Assembly (NCBI GenBank): GCA_030671315.1
Contig: DAOUZW010000007.1
Span: 1-17,356 of the forward strand
DNA length: 17,356 nucleotides
Source of the DNA: Candidatus Bathyarchaeota archaeon
GTDB lineage: Archaea > Thermoproteota > Bathyarchaeia > 40CM-2-53-6 > RBG-13-38-9
Direction of reading: 5' to 3'
The notes beneath the pieces are model-generated. The model was not told the origin of the DNA and did not search any database. It saw nothing but the letters and a program-made list of their open reading frames with translations. Positions 1 to 6,673 of the stretch are shown in pieces. Numbering within the stretch: position 1 is the stretch's first letter; the number at the start of each line of letters is the position of its first letter. Both the position numbers and the translations under genes were made by a program.

Positions 1-161
1 TCTTCGCCAAAGAAATCGGCATTCAGATGTTCGATCTTCTGATCTCCCGCAAAAAGCATAAGTCTTCCAGAACCTGATGTCGCATCGAAATAATTTTTAA
101 TATATTTCTCTCTGACTCTTTTTGGAACATCTAAAGGAACAATTATTTCTGATTTCTTCAT
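1..161 (-). CDS. Class I (DhnA/DeoC-LacD type) aldolase, N-terminal fragment
   Basis: Only the first 53 codons lie in the window; the gene runs off the left edge. Reading from the ATG at 161, the visible protein begins MKKSEIIVPLDVPKRVREKY and contains GRLMLFAGDQKIEHLNADF at about residues 33-51. The VPLDVP start and the FAGDQKIEHLN block are typical, as I recall them, of an archaeal branch of DeoC/LacD-type class I aldolases often annotated as fructose-bisphosphate aldolase. The Schiff-base lysine region is outside the window, so substrate cannot be judged. The gene diverges from the sugar-phosphate operon that begins at 346, which fits a joint role in sugar-phosphate metabolism. An AGGCG stretch 7-11 bases upstream is at best a weak ribosome-binding site. 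Assignment to the family is fairly secure, exact reaction is not. Confidence 0.72.
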   Translation of the reverse strand, partial: MKKSEIIVPLDVPKRVREKYIKNYFDATSGSGRLMLFAGDQKIEHLNADFFGE

Positions 162-262
162 AGAAATTCGCCTTTAAAATTTCATTAGTGTATATGGAAG
201 CTTATTTAGTAACTGGGAGTTTATCAAATAGATAAGTTGTTTGTAATTCTAGAGTTAGAAAG

Positions 263-285
263 AATTATTTGTTATTCAAATAATT
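263..285. promoter_or_regulatory. 9-bp perfect inverted repeat in divergent promoter region (candidate operator)
   Basis: AATTATTTG at 263-271 is followed after a 5-base spacer (ttatt) by its exact reverse complement CAAATAATT at 277-285. It lies 10 bases upstream of the candidate TATA box of the pentose phosphate operon, where an activator or repressor could bind. The region is AT-rich, which raises the chance of accidental dyads, so binding is an inference. The rest of the 184-base gap 162-345 contains a weaker dyad, TTATC-aaata-GATAA at 221-235, and no further gene. Confidence 0.4.
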
Positions 286-290
286 TCATA

Positions 291-304
291 ATCGAATATT
301 ATAG
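291..304 (+). promoter_or_regulatory. Candidate BRE/TATA box for the glk-tkt-gnd-zwf-pgl operon
   Basis: ATCGAATATTATAG resembles an archaeal BRE plus TATA element. A start of transcription about 25 bases downstream (near 325) would give a leader of roughly 20 bases that contains the GGTGAT ribosome-binding site at 335-340. Other AT-rich stretches nearby could serve, so this is tentative. Confidence 0.35.
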
Positions 305-345
305 TAGATTTTACAATTTATTAGATGAAAAGTTGGTGATGATAA

Positions 346-1326
346 TTGACTGAAAAATTTCTACCCCCAACAACAATAGGTGTGGATCTCGGTGGTACAA
401 AAGTAGCTGCTGCCATATTAGATGGGGAAGGTAATGTTCTAAGTTCGCATAAATATCCTACTAATTCAGAAAAAGGATCAGATAGTGTTATTGAAGATCT
501 TGTGGGATGTATAACTGAACATCTCCAAAAAGAGAAGTATAATCCTAAAGCTTTGGGAATTGGTGTTGCGGGTCAGATCGATGTTAATGGCATGGTGAGA
601 TCTGCGCCTAATCTCAATTGGTGTGATGTACCTCTTAAAACAAGATTAGAAGAAAAATTAGGACTGCCCGTAATTGTGACCAATGATGTACGTGCGGTGA
701 CATTGGGTGAGTGGGAATATGGATCTGGAAAAGGTGTTAATGATCTAGTTGTTCTTTTCGTTGGAACGGGAATAGGTGGCGGCGTAATAACCAACGGTCG
801 ATTGTTGACAGGTTGCACTAATACTGCAGGAGAGCTTGGACATATTACAATAGTAGTTGATGGTAGAAATTGTCATTGTCCAAAGAGGGGGTGCATGGAA
901 GCATACGGTGGTGGATGGGCCATAGCAGAAAGAGCTCAAGATGCTGTTCGCAATGATTCTTCTGCTGGTAAAATTCTATTAGAAATTGCTGGTCATGCTG
1001 AACAAATAACCGCTGCCACTGTAAGCAAAGCATACCATGATGGAGACAAATTAGCTTTGAATCTTGTTATGGAAACCAGTCATTATATCGCGGCAGGTGT
1101 TTCAAGTATAGTGAATGCATTCAATCCTTGCCTTATCGTGCTTGGTGGTGGAGTAATAGAGGGAATACCAGAACTAATCCAAATGATAGAAGAACAAACC
1201 AAAAAAGAAGCGTTAAAGCCAGCAATCGAAAATTTAAGCTTCACCAAAGCATCTTTAGGTGGAAAGGCAGGTGTAGTTGGAGCAGCTGCTCTCGCTCAAC
1301 ATAAGTTGAACGAAACTATTTCATAA
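346..1326 (+). CDS. glk: ROK-family glucokinase / sugar kinase
   Basis: Predicted cytosolic ATP-dependent hexokinase, most likely making glucose 6-phosphate. The 326-residue protein has the expected ROK layout: the ATP phosphate loop DLGGTK at 14-19, the sugar-site VTNDVRA at 111-117 with catalytic base Asp114, the second phosphate motif GTGIGGG at 140-146, GELGH at 162-166, and a zinc site made by His166 with Cys176, Cys178 and Cys183 (CHC-PKRG-C spacing). The start is TTG at 346, chosen because the perfect archaeal ribosome-binding site GGTGAT lies at 335-340, 5 bases upstream, and the ROK fold begins at once. It is the first gene of the operon, 33 bases before transketolase. Since glucose-6-phosphate dehydrogenase is in the same operon, glucose is the likeliest substrate; other ROK kinases use N-acetylmannosamine, allose or fructose, and sequence alone cannot exclude these. 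Confidence 0.88.
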   Translation: MTEKFLPPTTIGVDLGGTKVAAAILDGEGNVLSSHKYPTNSEKGSDSVIEDLVGCITEHLQKEKYNPKALGIGVAGQIDVNGMVRSAPNLNWCDVPLKTRLEEKLGLPVIVTNDVRAVTLGEWEYGSGKGVNDLVVLFVGTGIGGGVITNGRLLTGCTNTAGELGHITIVVDGRNCHCPKRGCMEAYGGGWAIAERAQDAVRNDSSAGKILLEIAGHAEQITAATVSKAYHDGDKLALNLVMETSHYIAAGVSSIVNAFNPCLIVLGGGVIEGIPELIQMIEEQTKKEALKPAIENLSFTKASLGGKAGVVGAAALAQHKLNETIS

Positions 1327-1359
1327 TGATAAATTTCAACTGGAAGGGTAAATCTAAAT

Positions 1360-3393
1360 TTGACTGATCTAGATAGAATTTGCGTAAATACACTCCGATT
1401 CTTAGCCGTTGATGCTGTTGAAAAAGCCCAGTCGGGGCATCCAGGTCTTCCTCTCGGTGCGGCACCTATGGCTTATGTACTATGGGATAAATTCTTGCGT
1501 CATAATCCGAAGAATCCAAAATGGATTAATCGAGATCGTTTCATACTTTCAGCAGGACATGGGTCTGCTTTACTATATTCTCTCTTACACATGTATGGGT
1601 ATGATCTTCCTTTAGAAGAATTGAAGCAATTTCGACAATGGGAGAGCAAGACTCCAGGACATCCAGAATTTGGCTTAACAAAAGGAGTCGAGGCCACAAC
1701 AGGTCCATTAGGCCAAGGTTTCGCAATGGGTGTAGGAATGGCTCTTGCCGAAGTATTTTTAGCTAATTGCTTCAACTTCCCAGAATATCAAATAATAGAC
1801 CATTATACATACGCAATAGTGTCAGACGGAGACCTGATGGAAGGGGTCGCCTCCGAAGCTGCCTCACTTGCAGGAACTCTAAAACTGAACAAGATAATCT
1901 ACCTATATGATGATAATCATATCTCACTCGAAGGCGAGACTGATTTCGCATTCACTGAAAATGTAAAGGGTCGTTTTGAAGCCTATGGCTGGAACGTTCT
2001 TCGGGTTCCAGATGGTAATGATTTAGAAAGCATCGAAAAAGCCATAAATGCCGCAAAATCCCAGAAAGAAAAACCCTCTCTCATAATAGTTAGAACTCGT
2101 ATTGGATATGGAAGCCCCAAACAAGATTCAGCAGAAGCACATGGAGAACCGCTAGGTCCAGAAGCTTTGAAAATCACAAAGGAATTTCTAGGATGGCCTA
2201 TCGAACCAACATTCCACATACCAGAAGATTCTCTAAACCATTTCAGAAAATCTATCCAAAAAGGAGCTGAGCTTGAGAATAAATATAACGAGATTCTCGA
2301 TTCTTATCAAAAGAAATATCCAGATTTCTATTCCCAATTTGAAAACACAATAAAAGGACAATTACCTGCTGACTGGAAGAACTATATACAATTCTTCAAC
2401 CCGAATGATGAACCATTAGCAACCAGAGGAGCTTCAGGTAAAGTCATGAATAATCTGACAAGGAAACTACACTCACTAAATGGGGCGCCCCCACATATTC
2501 TTGTAGGTGGGTCAGCAGATCTTGCGCCATCAACAAAGACACTCTTGATGGGTTATGGTGACTTGGGTTTGAGTAAAGTTTGTGCCCATAACGTCCACTT
2601 CGGTGTTAGAGAGCATTCGATGGGAGCTATCGCCAACGGCATGGCCTTGCATAGTAATTTTATTCCATATACTGCGACATTTCTTGTTTTTTCCGATTAT
2701 ATGCGTCCACCCATAAGATTAGCCGCGTTAATGAAAACTCATGTAGTTTTCATTTTTACACATGACAGTATTATGCTTGGCCAAGACGGCCCAACACATC
2801 AACCGATTGAGCAGTTAATGAGTCTCAGAACTATTCCTGGCCTAACGGTCATTAGACCGGCTGACGCCAATGAGACAGCGATGGCCTGGCAAATGGCGAT
2901 CGACAGGAAAGGACCAACGGTCCTCATATTCACGAGACAGAAATTGCCAATTCTTGATCCAGCAAAATATCCGATTAGAGATGGAGTTCCTCGAGGTGCC
3001 TATATTTTATCTGAAGCCGAATCTGGTAAACCTGATATTATCTTAATTGCAACAGGATCAGAAGTTCATTTAGCATTAGCATCTAGCAAGGAATTGAAAA
3101 TGAACGGAATAGAAGCTCGTATTGTCTCGATGCCTTCATGGGAGCTTTTTGAAGAGCAAACAGAAGAATACAAACTGAAAGTTCTTCCTCCAGGACTGCC
3201 TAAGCTTGCCATAGAAGCCGGAGTATCTCTAGGATGGGGAAAATATGTTGGGGATAAAGGGGATGTAATTGGTTTGGATCGATTTGGAGCATCGGCACCT
3301 GGCAAAGTGGTTTATGAGAAATTTGGTTTTACCGTAAAAAATATTGTTAATCGCGCTAAAATATTATTAAAGCAAAGTCAAAAATCATTTTAA
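1360..3393 (+). CDS. tkt: Transketolase, full length
   Basis: Transfers two-carbon ketol units between pentose, tetrose and hexose phosphates using thiamine diphosphate. All three domains are present in one 677-residue chain: N-terminal pyrophosphate-binding domain with SGHPG at 25-29, SAGHGS at 64-69, the SDGD motif at 155-158 with its metal-ligand Asn186, and His261 in AHGEP; the pyrimidine-binding domain with GVREH at 415-419 (catalytic Glu418) and THDSIMLGQDGPTHQP at 467-482; and a C-terminal domain with ATGSEVHLA. Length matches bacterial and eukaryotic transketolases. Many archaea instead encode two half-size subunits, so the single chain suggests bacterial ancestry. The start is TTG at 1360, preceded by AGGGT at 1345-1349. 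It follows glk by 33 bases and gnd begins 56 bases downstream, consistent with one transcript. Ribose-5-phosphate isomerase, epimerase and transaldolase are not in the window. Confidence 0.95.
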   Translation: MTDLDRICVNTLRFLAVDAVEKAQSGHPGLPLGAAPMAYVLWDKFLRHNPKNPKWINRDRFILSAGHGSALLYSLLHMYGYDLPLEELKQFRQWESKTPGHPEFGLTKGVEATTGPLGQGFAMGVGMALAEVFLANCFNFPEYQIIDHYTYAIVSDGDLMEGVASEAASLAGTLKLNKIIYLYDDNHISLEGETDFAFTENVKGRFEAYGWNVLRVPDGNDLESIEKAINAAKSQKEKPSLIIVRTRIGYGSPKQDSAEAHGEPLGPEALKITKEFLGWPIEPTFHIPEDSLNHFRKSIQKGAELENKYNEILDSYQKKYPDFYSQFENTIKGQLPADWKNYIQFFNPNDEPLATRGASGKVMNNLTRKLHSLNGAPPHILVGGSADLAPSTKTLLMGYGDLGLSKVCAHNVHFGVREHSMGAIANGMALHSNFIPYTATFLVFSDYMRPPIRLAALMKTHVVFIFTHDSIMLGQDGPTHQPIEQLMSLRTIPGLTVIRPADANETAMAWQMAIDRKGPTVLIFTRQKLPILDPAKYPIRDGVPRGAYILSEAESGKPDIILIATGSEVHLALASSKELKMNGIEARIVSMPSWELFEEQTEEYKLKVLPPGLPKLAIEAGVSLGWGKYVGDKGDVIGLDRFGASAPGKVVYEKFGFTVKNIVNRAKILLKQSQKSF

Positions 3394-3449
3394 AAAAATC
3401 TATCTGTAATTGTAAACATGATTCTGTTTAGAAAAAGAGGGAATAAAGA

Positions 3450-4352
3450 ATGCAATTAGGAATGATAGGATTAGGACGTATGGGTCTGAATATGGCGACT
3501 CGGCTGGTAAAAGGTGGACATAAAGTTGTTGGCTATGCTAGACGCGAAGAAACAGTCAATCAAGCAAAGGAAAAAGGAATAGGTGGAGCATATTCACTAA
3601 AGGAATTGGTTCAGAAATTATCTGTCCCTCGGATAATCTGGTTGATGATTCCTGCTGGAGACCCAATAGATAAAACAATTCAAGATATTTCGCCTGAATT
3701 AGAAGAAGGTGATGTGATCGTCGACGGGGGTAACTCGAATTATAAAGATAGCATACGTCGAGCTGCTTTGCTCAAAGAGAATAAGATCCACTATGTGGAT
3801 GTGGGCACTAGTGGTGGTATTTGGGGTCTAACAGAAGGTTATAGTATGATGGTAGGTGGGGAGAGGGATGTTGTGGAAAAACTCAAACCGATCTTTGAAA
3901 CGCTTGCTCCAGCTAAGGACAAAGGTTGGGGTCATGTAGGATCAAATGGCGCAGGTCACTTTGTAAAAATGGTTCATAACGGTATTGAGTACGGCTTAAT
4001 GCAAGCATATGCCGAAGGATTTGCTTTACTAAAAAAGAAGAGTGAATTTAATCTAAATCTGCATCAAATAGCTGAGATTTGGCGTTTCGGTAGTGTTGTC
4101 AGATCATGGTTACTAGATCTGACGTCACAAGCTCTTGAAGAGGATTCCGAATTAAAGAATATTGCACCTTATGTTGAGGATTCTGGTGAAGGCCGTTGGA
4201 CAATATTTGAGGCGATTGATTTAGATGTTGCAGCGCCCATCATAACCTTATCACTCTTAAGACGACTTCGATCCCGAGACAATGAATCCTTTGCAGATAG
4301 AATACTGGCTGTCATGAGACAAAAATTTGGCGGACACGCGGTCAAGAGATAA
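3450..4352 (+). CDS. gnd: 6-Phosphogluconate dehydrogenase (decarboxylating), short form
   Basis: Oxidatively decarboxylates 6-phosphogluconate to ribulose 5-phosphate. The 300-residue protein starts with the Rossmann motif GLGRMG at 7-12, has DGGNSNYKDS at 92-101 and GTSGG at 119-123 in the substrate site, and the catalytic GHFVKMVHNGIEYG at 169-182 with Lys173, Asn177 and Glu180. Its length fits the short GndA/YqeC-like form rather than the ~470-residue E. coli type. After the second beta strand the sequence is YARR (29-32); arginines here, rather than an aspartate, suggest preference for NADP+, although this is inference. The ATG is well placed after GAGGGA (3437-3442, 7-base spacer). The stop codon is one base from the ATG of zwf, indicating translational coupling. 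Haloarchaea also use a protein of this length, so the origin of the gene needs a tree. Confidence 0.92.
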   Translation: MQLGMIGLGRMGLNMATRLVKGGHKVVGYARREETVNQAKEKGIGGAYSLKELVQKLSVPRIIWLMIPAGDPIDKTIQDISPELEEGDVIVDGGNSNYKDSIRRAALLKENKIHYVDVGTSGGIWGLTEGYSMMVGGERDVVEKLKPIFETLAPAKDKGWGHVGSNGAGHFVKMVHNGIEYGLMQAYAEGFALLKKKSEFNLNLHQIAEIWRFGSVVRSWLLDLTSQALEEDSELKNIAPYVEDSGEGRWTIFEAIDLDVAAPIITLSLLRRLRSRDNESFADRILAVMRQKFGGHAVKR

Positions 4353-4353
4353 A

Positions 4354-5796
4354 ATGATAAAAACACAGATTGAACCACATATTTTCATCATTCTCGGTGC
4401 GACTGGCAATCTTGCTCGTCGAAAATTATTCCCCGCCCTATACCAGCTATCAACTAAAGGTGCACTTCAAGGAAAATCAGTAATACTTGGAGTGTCTCGA
4501 AACAAAGAATACAATGATGCCACTTTTCGAGACCAAATCAAAAACATACTCGAAACTACAGGATTATCCATTAATGATAATGCATTCTCAGAATGGTGTG
4601 AAAAGTGTTTACACTATCACTCCATTGGTGAAGGAAATCTAGAAGACTACAGAAAACTTTCCGATCGAATATTGGAATTGGAAACTCAAAAAAAACTTTC
4701 AGGTAATAGAGTATTTTACATGGCTTTGCCGCCTGACGCTTTTCCTCCTACTATCAAAGGTCTCGGAGAAACCGGACTTAACAAAGGGTCAGGTTGGACA
4801 CGAATCGTTATAGAGAAGCCTTTTGGACACGACCTAGAATCAGCAAAGGGTCTCAATAATTTAGTTCATAGATATTTTCAAGAATCCCAGATTTATCGAA
4901 TTGATCATTTTCTTGGTAAAGAGACAGTTCAAAATCTTCTAGTCTTTCGTTTTGCAAATGCGTTTTTCGAACATCTATGGAATCGCGAGCATATCGAAAG
5001 CATCGATATTGTTGTCGCCGAGAATCAAGGAATTGATGGAAGAGCCAATTATTATGAACAGAGTGGTGCACTACGTGATATGGTGGAGAACCATTTAACA
5101 CAACTATTGACTTTAGTTGCAATGGAGCCTCCTACTACTTTTGAATCAGACGCCATCCGTAATGAGAAAATAAAAATACTCCGTCAAATAGCGCCAATCA
5201 GATCAGAAGATGTAGTTTTCGGACAATATACGGAGGGGATGATCAATGGTAAGAAGGTTAGGGGTTATAGGGAAGAGTCAGGGGTGTCTTCAGAATCTAA
5301 AACAGAAACTTTTGTTGGATTGCGTTTGGAGATAGCAAACTGGCGATGGGCAGGAGTACCCTTTTTCCTATTTACTGGAAAACGTATGCCTCAAAGGATT
5401 ACTGAAATAAAAGTGCGATTTCAATGTGCGCCTGTATCAATTTTCGCGCCCTTTGGTCCTGCCTGTTCTGTACAACCCAATGTGCTGATAATCACAATAC
5501 AGCCCGATGAAGGTTTTGACCTTAAAATACAGGTAAAGTCCTTGGGTCAGCCAATGAATCTAACTACACAAAGTCTAAACTTCAAATATTCGGAAACCTT
5601 TGGATCACCTCCAGATGCATATGAAGCTCTTCTTCTTGACGTGATCAACGGCGATCAAACTCTATTTGTACACTCCGATGAAGTAGAAAGTGCTTGGAGC
5701 CTCTATACACCTCTTTTGAAAATAGATAAGCCCATTAGACTATATCCCGCTGGCAGTGGTTATCCTTCTGAGACAGATCGCCTCTACATGCGATAG
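4354..5796 (+). CDS. zwf: Glucose-6-phosphate 1-dehydrogenase
   Basis: Oxidises glucose 6-phosphate to 6-phosphoglucono-lactone, the first committed step of the oxidative pentose phosphate pathway. I start it at ATG 4354 (480 residues), one base after the gnd stop; an in-frame TTG at 4327 would add nine residues inside gnd with no ribosome-binding site. Visible signatures are the dinucleotide motif GATGNLARRK at 15-24 (the family usually has Asp where Asn19 stands), SRN at 48-50 where Arg49 favours NADP+, EKPFGHD at 154-160, the hallmark RIDHFLGKE at 182-190 with Asp184 and His185, and ALRDMVENH at 239-247 with the probable catalytic base His247. The C-terminus ends with the usual YPAGS block. 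It is a complete classical bacterial/eukaryotic-type enzyme, unrelated to the archaeal F420- or NAD-linked glucose 6-phosphate dehydrogenases, which makes its presence here notable. Confidence 0.95.
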   Translation: MIKTQIEPHIFIILGATGNLARRKLFPALYQLSTKGALQGKSVILGVSRNKEYNDATFRDQIKNILETTGLSINDNAFSEWCEKCLHYHSIGEGNLEDYRKLSDRILELETQKKLSGNRVFYMALPPDAFPPTIKGLGETGLNKGSGWTRIVIEKPFGHDLESAKGLNNLVHRYFQESQIYRIDHFLGKETVQNLLVFRFANAFFEHLWNREHIESIDIVVAENQGIDGRANYYEQSGALRDMVENHLTQLLTLVAMEPPTTFESDAIRNEKIKILRQIAPIRSEDVVFGQYTEGMINGKKVRGYREESGVSSESKTETFVGLRLEIANWRWAGVPFFLFTGKRMPQRITEIKVRFQCAPVSIFAPFGPACSVQPNVLIITIQPDEGFDLKIQVKSLGQPMNLTTQSLNFKYSETFGSPPDAYEALLLDVINGDQTLFVHSDEVESAWSLYTPLLKIDKPIRLYPAGSGYPSETDRLYMR

Positions 5797-5806
5797 GCTT
5801 AGAAAA

Positions 5807-6571
5807 ATGATTAAAAACCGGGATAATAAATTCATATTTCCAAATCTGAATACTGCTAGCAGAGTTATGGCGGAAGAAATTGTTGATTTGATTAATTCAG
5901 TGATATCTAAGAAAGGTCGTTTCATGCTAGCCCTATCAGGTGGTAACACGCCACGTACTTTGTATGGTCTCCTTGCTTCAGAATTCTCACATAAGATTCC
6001 TTGGGAGCATGTTCACCTGTTTTGGGGAGATGAGCGATATGTACCGAAAAATCATGCTCAAAGTAATTTTGCTATGGCATATGATTCATTTATTTCGAGA
6101 GTGAATATACCTCAAGGAAATGTTCACAGAATTCCAGTTGATAATGGTTCACCAGAGAAATCAGCTGAATTGTATGAAATGTTACTTAAAAAAATGTTCG
6201 ACTATTCTACAGGAAAAAATGATTATCAATCATTCGATTTGATATTGTTGGGGATGGGAGAGGATGGTCATACAGCATCACTCTTTCCTGCAAATCCAGT
6301 TTTGTTTGAAACGCACAGATTAGTATGTGCTGTTAATGCTCCACCGGAGATGAAACCAATTCACAGGATAACAATTACCTTTCCGATAATCGATAGAGCA
6401 AATTGTGTTTTTTTCCTTATTTCTGGAGCTGAAAAAGAGAAAATACTTCAATTAATTTTTAAAAAAACAGAAAAAGCTAAGAAGATTTATCCTGCAGCGA
6501 TGGTAAATCCAAGAGGTAAAACTGTCTGGTTTATTAATTCTAATGGGATGAGCGATATTAAACCCATGTAA
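5807..6571 (+). CDS. pgl: 6-Phosphogluconolactonase (DevB/Pgl family)
   Basis: Hydrolyses 6-phosphoglucono-lactone to 6-phosphogluconate, linking the reactions of zwf and gnd. Numbered from the ATG at 5807 (254 residues), motifs of the DevB/SOL family are LALSGGNTPR at 41-50, WGDERYVP at 73-80, SNFAMA at 86-91 and LLGMGEDGHTASLFP at 147-161 containing the conserved His155. The alternative GTG at 5756 would overlap zwf by 41 bases and add 17 residues without family resemblance, so I reject it. The gap after zwf is 10 bases; only a weak AGGC precedes the start, so coupling to zwf translation is likely. This is the last gene of the operon; the next gene is convergent. No signal peptide is present, as expected for a cytosolic enzyme. 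Confidence 0.93.
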   Translation: MIKNRDNKFIFPNLNTASRVMAEEIVDLINSVISKKGRFMLALSGGNTPRTLYGLLASEFSHKIPWEHVHLFWGDERYVPKNHAQSNFAMAYDSFISRVNIPQGNVHRIPVDNGSPEKSAELYEMLLKKMFDYSTGKNDYQSFDLILLGMGEDGHTASLFPANPVLFETHRLVCAVNAPPEMKPIHRITITFPIIDRANCVFFLISGAEKEKILQLIFKKTEKAKKIYPAAMVNPRGKTVWFINSNGMSDIKPM

Positions 6572-6612
6572 AGATTATAATATTGCTTTTCTCAATTTTC
6601 ATGAGCGTACAC

Positions 6613-6635
6613 TGACAAATTATAAATTTCTGTCA
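6613..6635. terminator. Hairpin in convergent intergenic region (possible bidirectional terminator)
   Basis: Between pgl and the DUF711 gene, TGACA-AATT pairs with AATT-tc-TGTCA around a 3-base ATA loop: nine pairs with a two-base bulge. A T-rich tract (ttgcttttctcaatttt, about 6583-6599) precedes it on the plus strand. Position between two convergent stop codons fits transcript ends, but archaeal termination depends mainly on U-tracts, so this is tentative. Confidence 0.3.
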
Positions 6636-6673
6636 TCAAACAACCGTCTTTCCAAACGAATAAAATTATGCGG

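Noticed and set aside
573..1033. Three minus-strand frames opposite the glucokinase
   Set aside because: All are antisense to conserved ROK motifs and have no start signals or recognisable domains.
4327..4353. Upstream TTG start of zwf inside the gnd gene
   Set aside because: It adds nine residues lacking similarity to the family and has no ribosome-binding site; ATG 4354 follows the gnd stop by one base.
5756..5806. GTG start of pgl overlapping zwf
   Set aside because: The additional 17 residues lie within the zwf coding region and precede the usual family start; ATG 5807 gives a normal length.
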